A DNA stretch of 38,241 nt from JAKSSE01 sp045597645 (GCA_045597645.1 JAZLKM010000010.1:1-38241), one strand, 5' to 3'. Counted from the first letter of the stretch, positions 15,025-23,563 are shown. Program-made: numbers and translations. Notes: a model not told the origin generated them from the letters alone.

Positions 15025-16662
15025 ATGAGATTCGATTTTGCCCAGAGGGAGCCGGAACTATTTTCTGAAATAGTAGGATATGGCTTCATAACAGAAGAAA
15101 ATAGGGCAAAGGAGCCAAGCCTTAAGATATCTGAACTAAACACTGGTATGGACACTGTCTATTGGTACCGTGGTATGCAAATTACCAAGTTGGAGTCAGA
15201 TGAGCTAGGCGTATACGCTAGCTGGGATGGCCTGGGCGAGATACCAGTAAGCTTTGCCACAAAGGTTGAGAGTGAAGGTAACTATAAGGTTAAGGTCACA
15301 ATTGCATCGCCAGTTGATCTCAAGGAAGTCAAGGTGTTTCTCGGAAGGAGAAAGCTTGGATGGATAGGTGATTTGTCATCTGGCTTGCCAGTGACAATTG
15401 AGATGGTGACAAATATATGCCCTATCATACCTAGGACGTATTCCGTAGCACAGGATGACGATACACTAGATGTCACTGTAATAGGACGTGGAGTGAGACT
15501 TACATCGGTTGAAGTCACTAGCTGGGAGGGACCTACCATTTATATTGCAGGTGACTCTACGGTTACAGACCAAAGTGCTGATTACCCATATTTTCCAGGA
15601 GGAAGCTATTGCGGATGGGGCCAGATGCTATCAGCATATCTGGGAAGCGATATGGCGGTATCTAATCATTCACACTCAGGGCTTACAACTGAGAGCTTTA
15701 GAAGTGAAGGCCACTATGACATAATGCTTCAAAGGGTAAAACCGGGAGATATATGTCTTTTCCAATTTGGTCATAACGATCAGAAATTAGATGAGCTAAA
15801 AGCTGGCGAAGGCTACAAGGATAGGTTAATTACATACATAGAAGAGATAAAGGCGAGAGAAGCTACGCCGGTGATAGTCACTCCGCTTGCAAGAAACAGC
15901 TGGCTGGGAGGTAATGGCGGATATAACGATCTGCTTGAAGAGTATGCCGAGGTGGCTAAGCTGGTTGCCAGAGAAAATGGTGCTTATTGCATAGATCTTC
16001 ATGCCAGAACCAAAGAACTTGTTGTGAAGGTGGGACGAGATCAGGCAAAGAAATTATTTTTTCCATCTGATTATACTCACAGCAACGACTATGGTGCATA
16101 TCTATTTGCTTCGTATATATACGCTGGATTGTGCTACTTGGGTGTGACTGCTGAACGCAAATATTATATGTGGGCAGCGCCTGACTATAATTGTATGGAA
16201 CTTCCGCATAAACCCGAAGAGCTGTCTGACGTTGCCAATCCGGATGAGGTAGATATATACGCTGAATATGCTAGATTGGATGAGCCAACCAAGAGATATG
16301 AGGCGTTTGAGTTTGTAATAAAGGCGATGAAATTTTTCGCTACGAATGTCTATAACGATATGTTTGTGGATGTAATTGGCCATGAAACCTACGCTGGAGC
16401 GGTAGAGTGCGCGTATCAAAACGGCATGATTGACGATTCGCTAGTGGAGAATAGTCATATTTTTCCTGAGAAATACATTACTGGAAAAGAATTTGTCACG
16501 GTGTTACTTTTGGGCTACAGCTCAAGGAAACCGCTTCCGGCAGAAAAGAGTAGCATGATTGATGCTGCGAAAGGTCTGGGGATTATCGGTGATGTATTTG
16601 ACGAAGGTGGAAATATTACAAGAGGACAGGCGATAGACCTGTGTAAAAAACTATTTGTATAG
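15025..16662 (+). CDS. CE12-type rhamnogalacturonan acetylesterase with SLH-like C-terminus
   Basis: A 545-residue protein. Residues 1-165 form a beta-rich N-terminal domain (galactose-binding-like, as in many CE12 proteins). Residues about 170-375 are an SGNH hydrolase: S178 in GDST, G219 in the block II region, N251 in GHND, and D349/H352 in DYTHSND, giving a complete Ser-His-Asp machinery like rhamnogalacturonan acetylesterase. Residues about 425-545 resemble degenerate S-layer homology repeats (FVDV...YAGAVECAYQNGMI..., then ITGKEFVTVLLL and ITRGQAIDL). No signal peptide is seen, so surface anchoring is not expected. It should remove acetyl groups from imported RG-I oligosaccharides. It is tightly packed between GH105 and GH112 genes. 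Confidence 0.82.
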   Translation: MRFDFAQREPELFSEIVGYGFITEENRAKEPSLKISELNTGMDTVYWYRGMQITKLESDELGVYASWDGLGEIPVSFATKVESEGNYKVKVTIASPVDLKEVKVFLGRRKLGWIGDLSSGLPVTIEMVTNICPIIPRTYSVAQDDDTLDVTVIGRGVRLTSVEVTSWEGPTIYIAGDSTVTDQSADYPYFPGGSYCGWGQMLSAYLGSDMAVSNHSHSGLTTESFRSEGHYDIMLQRVKPGDICLFQFGHNDQKLDELKAGEGYKDRLITYIEEIKAREATPVIVTPLARNSWLGGNGGYNDLLEEYAEVAKLVARENGAYCIDLHARTKELVVKVGRDQAKKLFFPSDYTHSNDYGAYLFASYIYAGLCYLGVTAERKYYMWAAPDYNCMELPHKPEELSDVANPDEVDIYAEYARLDEPTKRYEAFEFVIKAMKFFATNVYNDMFVDVIGHETYAGAVECAYQNGMIDDSLVENSHIFPEKYITGKEFVTVLLLGYSSRKPLPAEKSSMIDAAKGLGIIGDVFDEGGNITRGQAIDLCKKLFV

Positions 16663-16678
16663 AATAGAGGGTGAAAAA

Positions 16679-18841
16679 ATGAGTAAAGAAAAGGGTGGTT
16701 TTACATTACCCGGTGAAGCAGGGTACGAAGAGCTGACCTTGAAGCTTGCAGAGAAGTGGGGAGCTGATGTTATAAGAGACAGCGACGGTACTGTATTATC
16801 AGATGAGATTACATCTGCAGGTTACGATATCTACTCAACAATCTGCATCATTCGTGATCACAATGAGTGGGCTAAAAAGCATATGGACAAGCTGCAGCAG
16901 TCATTTCTTATGACTGAGCCGGTAGTTGCTACTGAGGATATGCTTTTTGTGAATCTGATTGAAGGCTTTTTCGATGAGCAGTTTGAAGTAAACTGCAGCG
17001 AGGAAGCTCTGGAATATATGGAAGTATATGACAGAACTACTGGTGAAAAGCTTTCAAATGATAAGTGGACATTTGAGAAGGAGGCAGGCGTTGTTGTAGT
17101 ACAGCACCCAGCTCTTTTCCATAGCTATACGGTAAGCTTTTTGGCATACAGAATCTGGGAAGAAATCTCAATGTATAACCATGTTACTAACAGCTGGACC
17201 AAGGAACACCTGATGCCTGTGGATCCTCGCTCAAAGGAGGCTGAGACCTACTTGTATGAGTGGTTAGAGCAGTGGTGCAAGGAGCATCCTGCCACTAATG
17301 TGGTTAGATTTACTTCAATGTTCTACAACTTTGTATGGATTTGGGGTTCTGATGAGAAGAATAGAAACCTGTTTTCAGATTGGGGCTCATACGATTTTAC
17401 TGTAAGCCCGCAGGCACTGAAGGATTTTGAAAAGGAGTATGGCTATGCTCTTGCTGCTGAGGACTTTATCAACGGTGGCAAGCTCCATGTTACTCACATG
17501 CCTCCTACTAAAAAGCAGCGTGACTACATGGATTTCACAAATAAATATGTGGTGGAAACAGGTAAGAAGCTAGTTGACCTTGTTCATAGCTATGGCAAGA
17601 AGGCATATGTATTTTACGATGACAGCTGGGTAGGTGTAGAGCCATACAGTGACAGGTTTACGGAGTTTGGCTTTGATGGACTGATAAAGTGTGTGTTCTC
17701 TGGCTATGAACTTCGACTTTGTGCAGGCGCCAAGGTTGAAACTCATGAGCTGAGACTACATCCTTATCTTTTCCCTGTTGGACTGGGTGGACTTCCGACA
17801 TTTGCACCAGGTGGCAATCCTACGTTGGATGCTAAAAAGTATTGGAAGAGTGTAAGACGAGCCCTCCTACGTCAGCCGGTTGATAGACTTGGTCTAGGCG
17901 GATATCTGCATCTTGTAGAGGATTATCCGGATTTTGTAGATTACATTGAAGAGCTGATGGATGAGTTCAGAAAAATAAAGGCTATGCATAAGAATGGTGA
18001 AGTATACACCTTCCCGTGCAAAGTTGCTGTACTTCACAGCTGGGGCAAGCTTCGCTCATGGACTCTTTCAGGACATTTTCATGAGACATATATGCATGAG
18101 CTTATCCATATAAATGAGTCATTATCGGGACTTCCTGTAGATGTAAGCTTCATCAGCTTCGATGATGTTAAAAATGGAAATCTGGCAGATTATGATGTAA
18201 TTATAAATGCTGGGCGCGCTGGCTCTGCTTGGAGTGGTGGAGATAATTGGGATGACGTAGATGTCATATCAGGCATCACCAAGTGGGTGCATGATGGAGG
18301 AGTGTTCATCGGTGTTGATGAGCCATCAGCATGTCCGGGAGCAAATACTTTCTTCAGAATGGCACAGGTGCTTGGTGTCAATGAAGATGATGGCGCAAGA
18401 GTATGCCACGGAAAATGGCCGGTAGATGCGGATGACGAATTGGCTAAGAGGCTTATTCCGGAGGGAGCATCTATTAAAGGCAGAGATCATATCTATCTCA
18501 CTAGCAAAAATACTAAAGTAGTGGCAGCGGATGATGAAGGCAGACCGCTCTATACAATCAATGAGTTTGGAGCAGGAAAAGGAATTTATCTGGCTGGATA
18601 TGAGATTGACAACGCCAACACCAGAATGCTTTTGAATCTGCTTCTGTATGCGTGTGGCATTGATTCAGATAGCAATTATATGACCGACAGCGTAGATACT
18701 GAATGCGCGTATTACCCGGCAGACAAGATGCTTGTTGTTATTAACAATTCAGGTGAAGCAATTACTACATCTGTGGGCACAGCAAACGGCAAGAAACAGT
18801 TCACTTTGGCACCATATGAGAGTCAAATTGTAGCAGAATAA
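16679..18841 (+). CDS. GH112 phosphorylase, probably D-galactosyl-1,4-L-rhamnose phosphorylase
   Basis: A 720-residue cytoplasmic enzyme of family GH112, full length. FYDDSWVGVEPY (312-323) holds the Asp (314/315) that corresponds to the general acid near residue 313 of the Bifidobacterium enzyme. The family phosphorolyses beta-galactosides of HexNAc (lacto-N-biose, galacto-N-biose) or, as shown for one Clostridium phytofermentans member, Gal-beta-1,4-L-rhamnose. Here the next gene is an L-rhamnose mutarotase and the preceding ones act on RG-I, so the Gal-Rha activity is favoured; products would be Gal-1-P and L-rhamnose. This specificity is inferred from context. The start at 16679 follows AGAGGGTG, just past the esterase stop. 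Confidence 0.85.
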   Translation: MSKEKGGFTLPGEAGYEELTLKLAEKWGADVIRDSDGTVLSDEITSAGYDIYSTICIIRDHNEWAKKHMDKLQQSFLMTEPVVATEDMLFVNLIEGFFDEQFEVNCSEEALEYMEVYDRTTGEKLSNDKWTFEKEAGVVVVQHPALFHSYTVSFLAYRIWEEISMYNHVTNSWTKEHLMPVDPRSKEAETYLYEWLEQWCKEHPATNVVRFTSMFYNFVWIWGSDEKNRNLFSDWGSYDFTVSPQALKDFEKEYGYALAAEDFINGGKLHVTHMPPTKKQRDYMDFTNKYVVETGKKLVDLVHSYGKKAYVFYDDSWVGVEPYSDRFTEFGFDGLIKCVFSGYELRLCAGAKVETHELRLHPYLFPVGLGGLPTFAPGGNPTLDAKKYWKSVRRALLRQPVDRLGLGGYLHLVEDYPDFVDYIEELMDEFRKIKAMHKNGEVYTFPCKVAVLHSWGKLRSWTLSGHFHETYMHELIHINESLSGLPVDVSFISFDDVKNGNLADYDVIINAGRAGSAWSGGDNWDDVDVISGITKWVHDGGVFIGVDEPSACPGANTFFRMAQVLGVNEDDGARVCHGKWPVDADDELAKRLIPEGASIKGRDHIYLTSKNTKVVAADDEGRPLYTINEFGAGKGIYLAGYEIDNANTRMLLNLLLYACGIDSDSNYMTDSVDTECAYYPADKMLVVINNSGEAITTSVGTANGKKQFTLAPYESQIVAE

Positions 18842-18873
18842 ATGCTGGATTATTATCCAAGAAAGGGGCACAA

Positions 18874-19185
18874 ATGGTTAAGGGATTTAAGATGAAATTA
18901 TTTCCGGGACAGGAAGCTGAATATGAGAAACGTCATAATGAACTTTGGCAGGAAATGAAGGACATGATTCACGAGCATGGTGGAAAAAATTACACCATTT
19001 TCTTGGATAAGGAGACCTTGACACTGTTTGGATATATAGAGATTGAAGACGAGCAGCTCTGGTCAAAAGGGGCGGATACTGCAATAAATAGAAAGTGGTG
19101 GGACTTCATGGCTGACATCATGGAGACCAATCCTGACAACAGTCCGGTCTCGATTGATTTGCAACCGCTTTTTCATCTGGATTAG
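18874..19185 (+). CDS. rhaM: L-rhamnose mutarotase
   Basis: A 103-residue protein of the RhaM (YiiL/RhaU) ferredoxin-like family, the usual length. Typical features are the N-terminal strand with FKMKLFPGQEAEYEKRHNEL, where the RH pair carries the catalytic histidine, YTIFLDKETLTLFGYIE, and RKWWDFMADIM near residue 70. It interconverts alpha and beta L-rhamnose pyranose, supplying the anomer used by rhamnose isomerase. AAAGGGG precedes the start. Being last in the operon, next to GH112, it supports release of free rhamnose in the cell. RhaA, RhaB and RhaD are not in the window. Confidence 0.88.
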   Translation: MVKGFKMKLFPGQEAEYEKRHNELWQEMKDMIHEHGGKNYTIFLDKETLTLFGYIEIEDEQLWSKGADTAINRKWWDFMADIMETNPDNSPVSIDLQPLFHLD

Positions 19186-19216
19186 GAAAAAGTATCCAAA
19201 TCCTCCCTCATATAAT

Positions 19217-19252
19217 ATCCCTCGGAACTTCCCCTCCGAGGGATAAATTTTT
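19217..19252 (+). terminator. Intrinsic terminator of the RG-I operon
   Basis: ATCCCTCGGA (19217-19226) and TCCGAGGGAT (19235-19244) form a perfect ten-base pair stem followed by AAATTTTT. Confidence 0.92.
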
Positions 19253-19288
19253 AACAATCCGCAAATTTTTAACAATGCTTAAATTTTT
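19245..19288 (+). repeat. Three AT-rich repeats with 18-base period
   Basis: AAATTTTTAACAAT occurs at 19245-19258 and 19263-19276, and AAATTTTT again at 19281-19288, each copy starting exactly 18 bases after the last. They lie just after the RG-I terminator and about 55 bases upstream of the kdg promoter. Confidence 0.6.
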
Positions 19289-19342
19289 GCTATGTATACA
19301 ATTATTTACTACTATGTACTGGATTGTGAACACATATTTTCA

Positions 19343-19371
19343 TTGAATGACGACTTGCTTTTTCATAAAAT
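19343..19371 (+). promoter_or_regulatory. Sigma-A promoter of the kdg/kdu operon
   Basis: TTGAAT (19343-19348), a 17-base spacer and TAAAAT (19366-19371). The leader contains a stem-loop, GTCCGGAA (19381-19388) with TTCTGGAC (19392-19399). Confidence 0.65.
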
Positions 19372-19420
19372 AATGATACAGTCCGGAAGAGTTCTGGACG
19401 CACAGTTTTAGGAGGATAAA

Positions 19421-20377
19421 ATGTCACAGATTATCGATGAAATTTACAAGATTGGTATTGTTCCGGTTATCGCACTTGATGATGCAAAGGATGCTGAGCC
19501 GTTGGCAAAGGCACTTTGTGCAGGTGGACTTCCTTGTGCAGAGGTTACATTCCGTACCGCTGCTGCTGAGGAGTCAATTCGCATTATGGCAGAGAAGTTC
19601 CCTCAGATGTTAGTAGGTGCAGGCACTGTACTTACAACTGAGCAGGTAGATAGAGCAGTAGGAGCAGGAGCTAAGTTCATTGTAAGCCCTGGTCTCAACC
19701 CAGAAGTAGTAAAGTATTGCGTAAGCAAAAATATTCCGATTGTACCAGGTACTGCTAATCCTTCAGATATTGAGATGGCACTTTCACTTGGTCTTGAGAC
19801 AGTTAAGTTCTTCCCGGCTGAGCAGGCTGGTGGTATCAACTACATTAAGGCTATTGCGGCTCCTTATGGAAAGGTTCGTTTCATGCCTACCGGCGGTGTA
19901 AATGCAGATAACCTTAAGTCATACCTTGACTTTAACAAGATTGTAGCTTGCGGTGGTACTTGGATGTGCAAGAAGGATCTCATCACTAACGGTGAGTTCG
20001 ACAAGATTGAGGAGCTCACCAGACAGGCTGTTGTTAACATGCTTGGATTTGAGATTCGTCATGTTGGCATCAACATGGAAGATGCTGATAGCGCACATGC
20101 TGTAGCTGATTCATTTGCACCTTTTGGATTCGCAAAGAAGGAAGGCAATAGCTCAATTTTCTGCGGTACTGCTGTAGAAGTAATGAAGATGATTGGCCGT
20201 GGTACTAAGGGTCATATCGCTATCGGTACCAACTACATGGAGCGTGCTATTTATCATCTTGAGCTTGACGGCGTGGAGTTTGATTATGATTCAGCAGTTC
20301 GCGATGAGAAGGGTCTTAAGGCAATTTACCTTAAGGATGAGATTGGCGGATTTGGCGTACATCTTGTAAGAAAATAA
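19421..20377 (+). CDS. KDPG/KHG aldolase fused to a VOC-like domain
   Basis: A 318-residue protein. Residues 1-205 are a complete class I KDPG/KHG aldolase: E41 and R45 in EVTFR, the Schiff-base lysine K129 in VKFFPAE, and GAGTV and PTGGV loops. It splits 2-keto-3-deoxy-6-phosphogluconate into pyruvate and glyceraldehyde-3-phosphate. Classical KDPG aldolases stop near 210 residues; here about 105 more follow, starting RHVGINMEDADSAHAVADSF and ending GGFGVHLV, which reads like one vicinal-oxygen-chelate (glyoxalase-type) module. What that module does is unknown. TTTTAGGAGG sets the start. First gene of a highly codon-biased operon with KDG kinase, KduI and KduD. Confidence 0.88.
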   Translation: MSQIIDEIYKIGIVPVIALDDAKDAEPLAKALCAGGLPCAEVTFRTAAAEESIRIMAEKFPQMLVGAGTVLTTEQVDRAVGAGAKFIVSPGLNPEVVKYCVSKNIPIVPGTANPSDIEMALSLGLETVKFFPAEQAGGINYIKAIAAPYGKVRFMPTGGVNADNLKSYLDFNKIVACGGTWMCKKDLITNGEFDKIEELTRQAVVNMLGFEIRHVGINMEDADSAHAVADSFAPFGFAKKEGNSSIFCGTAVEVMKMIGRGTKGHIAIGTNYMERAIYHLELDGVEFDYDSAVRDEKGLKAIYLKDEIGGFGVHLVRK

Positions 20378-20430
20378 TAGGGTTAGGTTTACAATGCCCT
20401 GAATGGATAGCAGGGCGGAAAGGATAGATT

Positions 20431-21528
20431 ATGAATCTTAATTTAAGACCGAAGGAAGAGTGCAAGTACGATGCAGTATCATTAGGAGAGGTAATGCTTC
20501 GTCTGGATCCAGGTGAAGGCCGTATCCGTACTGCAAGAGAATTCAAGGCATGGGAAGGTGGCGGAGAGTACAATGTTATCCGCGGACTTCATAAGTGCTT
20601 TGGCATGGATACCGCAGTTATTACAGCCTTTGCTGATAATGAGGTAGGACTTCTTATGAAGGACTTCATTGAGCAGGGTGGTGTTGATACCAAGCTTATC
20701 TATATGAAGAAGACAGATGGTATTGGTCGTATCTGCAGAAATGGTATCAACTTCACTGAGCGTGGATTTGGTATCCGTGGTGCAGTAGGATGCTCAGACA
20801 GAGCAAACACCGCTATTTCACAGGCTACTCCTGAAGATTTTGATTTCGAGTACATCTTTGGTACTCTTGGCGTTAGATGGCTTCACACCGGTGGTATCTA
20901 TGCTGCTCTTTCAGAACAGTCATGTGAGACCGTACTTGCAGCTATCAAGACCGCTAAGAAGTATGGAACCATCGTATCTTACGATCTTAACTATCGTCCT
21001 TCAATGTGGTCAGCTATCGGTGGCCAGGCAAAGGCACAGGAAGTAAATAAGGAAATCGCAAAGTATGTTGATGTTATGATTGGTAACGAGGAAGACTTTA
21101 CGGCTTGCCTTGGCTTTGAAATCGAAGGAAATGATGAGAATCTTAAGACTCTTAACCTCGATGGATATAAGAAAATGATCAACAAGGCTGCTGAGACCTA
21201 TCCTAACTTCAAGGCAGTAGCTACAACACTTCGTCAGGTAAAGACTGCTACCGTAAATGACTGGTCAGCAATCTGCTGGGCAGATGGTGAGATTTTTAAG
21301 GCTAAGCAGTATGACGGACTTGAGATTCTTGACCGTGTAGGCGGAGGCGATTCATTCGCTTCAGGTCTTGTATATGGGCTTATGACTACTGAGGATGCAG
21401 AGCTTGCAGTTAACTATGGTGCAGCTCATGGTGCACTTGCTATGACTACTCCTGGAGATACTACAATGGCATCAAAGAAGGAAGTTGAAGCTATTATGGG
21501 TGGCGCAGGAGCACGTGTTCAGAGATAA
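20431..21528 (+). CDS. 2-keto-3-deoxygluconate kinase (PfkB family)
   Basis: A 365-residue ribokinase-family sugar kinase. The family signature near the C-terminus, DRVGGGDSFASGLVYG (301-316), contains the catalytic base D307 and the anion hole. WEGGGEYNVIRGL (41-53) fits the substrate-binding GG-x-x-N motif and SYDLNYRPSMW (183-193) is typical of KDG kinases. It phosphorylates KDG at C6 to give the aldolase substrate. The role is strengthened by its place between KDPG aldolase and kduI. A ribosome site AAAGGA precedes the ATG. Confidence 0.9.
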   Translation: MNLNLRPKEECKYDAVSLGEVMLRLDPGEGRIRTAREFKAWEGGGEYNVIRGLHKCFGMDTAVITAFADNEVGLLMKDFIEQGGVDTKLIYMKKTDGIGRICRNGINFTERGFGIRGAVGCSDRANTAISQATPEDFDFEYIFGTLGVRWLHTGGIYAALSEQSCETVLAAIKTAKKYGTIVSYDLNYRPSMWSAIGGQAKAQEVNKEIAKYVDVMIGNEEDFTACLGFEIEGNDENLKTLNLDGYKKMINKAAETYPNFKAVATTLRQVKTATVNDWSAICWADGEIFKAKQYDGLEILDRVGGGDSFASGLVYGLMTTEDAELAVNYGAAHGALAMTTPGDTTMASKKEVEAIMGGAGARVQR

Positions 21529-21540
21529 GGAGGACCTACT

Positions 21541-22383
21541 TTGGATATCAGATACAGTGCAAATCAGAAGGATGTAAAGAGATATACTACTGAAGAGCTC
21601 CGAGAGGAGTTCCATATCTCAGGTCTTTATAAGGCTGATGAAGTAGTATGTGTATATTCACACGTTGACCGTATGGTTACCTTTGGATGCATGCCGGTAA
21701 AGGAGAAAGTATCTCTCGACAAAGGCATTGATGTCTGGGGCAACTTCGGTACCAAATTTATCCTTGAGAGAAGAGAAATCGGAATCTTCAACCTTGGTGG
21801 CAGCGGAAAGATTACCGCGGATGGTACAGAGTACAAGCTCAACTACAAGGATTGTCTCTATATTACGCAGGGCAACAAGGAAGTTTACTTTGAAAGCGAT
21901 GATGCAGCGAACCCGGCAAGATTCTATATGGTATCAGCACCGGCACACTGCGCATACGAAAACAAGCTTATCACTATAGAGCAGGCTAATCACAGACCGC
22001 TTGGAGAGAAGAAGCTTGCAAATGAGAGAACTATCAATCAGTTTATTCATCCGGATGTACTTAAGACCTGCCAGCTTTCAATGGGTATGACAGAGCTTAA
22101 GGAAGGATCAGTATGGAATACCATGCCGGCTCACACTCATGAGCGTCGTATGGAGATTTATACATACTTCGAGATTCCGGAGAATCAGGTTGTATTCCAC
22201 ATGATGGGAGAGCCCACCCAGACCAGACACTTGGTAATGCAGAACTTTGATGCAGTAATCTCACCATCATGGTCAATCCATTCAGGAGTCGGAACCTCCA
22301 ACTACACCTTTATATGGGCAATGGGAGGCGAAAACATGGAATTTGACGACATGGATAACCTCAAACCAACAGAATTGAGATAG
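21541..22383 (+). CDS. kduI: 5-keto-4-deoxyuronate isomerase, TTG start
   Basis: A 280-residue KduI, matching the E. coli protein (278) along its length: YSHVDRM near 45, LERREIGIFNLGGSGKIT, CQLSMGMTEL, and the zinc site in MPAHTHERRMEIY (H and E residues near 195-203) plus the distal SIHSGVGT histidine. It converts 5-keto-4-deoxyuronate, formed spontaneously from unsaturated galacturonate, into 2,5-diketo-3-deoxygluconate. The start codon is TTG, preceded by AAGGAGGA; the resulting MDIR beginning lines up with MDVR in E. coli, which supports it. No terminator lies before it. Confidence 0.95.
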   Translation: MDIRYSANQKDVKRYTTEELREEFHISGLYKADEVVCVYSHVDRMVTFGCMPVKEKVSLDKGIDVWGNFGTKFILERREIGIFNLGGSGKITADGTEYKLNYKDCLYITQGNKEVYFESDDAANPARFYMVSAPAHCAYENKLITIEQANHRPLGEKKLANERTINQFIHPDVLKTCQLSMGMTELKEGSVWNTMPAHTHERRMEIYTYFEIPENQVVFHMMGEPTQTRHLVMQNFDAVISPSWSIHSGVGTSNYTFIWAMGGENMEFDDMDNLKPTELR

Positions 22384-22670
22384 GAATCTATGACATCGGA
22401 AGCAATTCCGAGCATGCTTGCATGCATGAGGAATTGCTTATGATGGCAGAAGAGGGACGAGCGCAATCTCTGATTGGCGCGAGCCCCTCACCCGGGTGAT
22501 GCCGCGTGCGACATTACCCGGGTGGATTCCTAACTTGTAGGAACTCCACCTTTACCCGGGTGGCCCCCGACGATAGTTAGGGTGGATTCCAACTTGTAAG
22601 GCCCCCGCCTTCACTTAGGAGGTTCGAACTACGGAGTTAAAATTGTTTCATAAAAAAGAAGGAGAGTAAT
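22384..22670 (+). repeat. Hairpin and repeat cluster between kduI and kduD
   Basis: A 287-base gene-free stretch inside the operon. A long hairpin pairs AGCAATTCC (22401-22409) with GGAATTGCT (22430-22438), with inner CATGC/GCATG. ACCCGGGTG occurs at 22490-22498, 22516-22524 and 22554-22562. A unit GGTGGATTCC(T)AACTTGTA is repeated at 22521-22538 and 22581-22597; the first copy forms a hairpin, GTGGATTCCTA with TAGGAACTCCAC. No stem is followed by a T-run. The block ends with an ordinary AAGGAGAG ribosome site for kduD. Confidence 0.75.
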
Positions 22671-23474
22671 ATGAGCGATTTTATTAATTTTTCACTTAAG
22701 GGCAAGGTTGCTCTTGTAACCGGCGCTTCTTATGGAATCGGATTCGCAATTGCATCTGCATATGCAGAGGCAGGCGCTACCATCTGCTTCAACGACATTA
22801 AGCAGGAGCTCGTTGACAAGGGTATCGCAGCATACAAGGAGAAAGGCATTGATGCTCACGGCTATGTATGCAACGTATGTGATGAAGATGCTGTAAATGC
22901 AATGGTAGCTCAGATTGAGAAGGAAGTAGGAGTAATTGATATCCTTGTAAACAATGCAGGTATCATCAAGAGAATCCCAATGACCGAGATGAGTGCAGCA
23001 GATTTCCGTCAGGTAATCGATGTAGACCTTAACGCACCATTCATTGTATCAAAGGCAGTAATTCCGTCAATGATCAAGAAGGGCCATGGTAAGATTATAA
23101 ACATCTGCTCAATGATGTCAGAGCTTGGTCGCGAGACCGTTTCAGCATATGCATCAGCAAAGGGTGGACTTAAGATGCTCACCAGAAACATTTGCTCAGA
23201 GTACGGTCAGTACAACATTCAGTGTAACGGCCTTGGACCTGGTTATATTGAGACACCTCAGACTGCACCACTTCGTGAGATTCAGCCTGATGGATCACGT
23301 CATCCATTTGACCAGTTCATCTGCGCTAAGACTCCAGCAAACCGTTGGCTTAAGCCAGAAGAGCTTACTGGTCCAGCAGTATTCCTTGCATCAGAGGCAT
23401 CAAACGCAGTAAATGGCCACATCCTCTATGTAGATGGTGGTATCCTCGCTTATATTGGCAAACAACCCGAGTAA
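22671..23474 (+). CDS. kduD: Short-chain dehydrogenase, probable KduD
   Basis: A 267-residue classical SDR. The NAD(P)-binding TGASYGIG lies at 17-24, NNAG at 94-97, and the catalytic S147, Y160 and K164 are in place (YASAK). In sequence it looks closer to gluconate 5-dehydrogenases (INICSMMSELGRETVSAYASAKG) than to E. coli KduD, but its position after kduI makes reduction of 2,5-diketo-3-deoxygluconate to KDG the best assignment; the two activities belong to close relatives. It is separated from kduI by a hairpin-rich gap, and its stop codon lies inside a 12-base pair palindrome. Confidence 0.82.
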   Translation: MSDFINFSLKGKVALVTGASYGIGFAIASAYAEAGATICFNDIKQELVDKGIAAYKEKGIDAHGYVCNVCDEDAVNAMVAQIEKEVGVIDILVNNAGIIKRIPMTEMSAADFRQVIDVDLNAPFIVSKAVIPSMIKKGHGKIINICSMMSELGRETVSAYASAKGGLKMLTRNICSEYGQYNIQCNGLGPGYIETPQTAPLREIQPDGSRHPFDQFICAKTPANRWLKPEELTGPAVFLASEASNAVNGHILYVDGGILAYIGKQPE

Positions 23475-23563
23475 TTCTACGAAGTAGAATTACTCATCGA
23501 CGACTCGAATGTCATTATGCTTTAAAATGACATGAGGTCGTCGGAACTCGCGCCAGCGAGTTC
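23469..23563 (+). repeat. Three consecutive perfect or near-perfect hairpins after kduD
   Basis: GAGTAATTCTAC (23469-23480) with GTAGAATTACTC (23484-23495), loop GAA, includes the kduD stop codon. Next, CGACGAC (23498-23504) and ATGTCATT (23509-23516) pair with AATGACAT (23526-23533) and GTCGTCG (23537-23543). Then GAACTCGC (23544-23551) with GCGAGTTC (23556-23563), loop GCCA. None carries a T-run. The rest of the gap to 23789 holds the real terminator, then a promoter. Confidence 0.85.
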
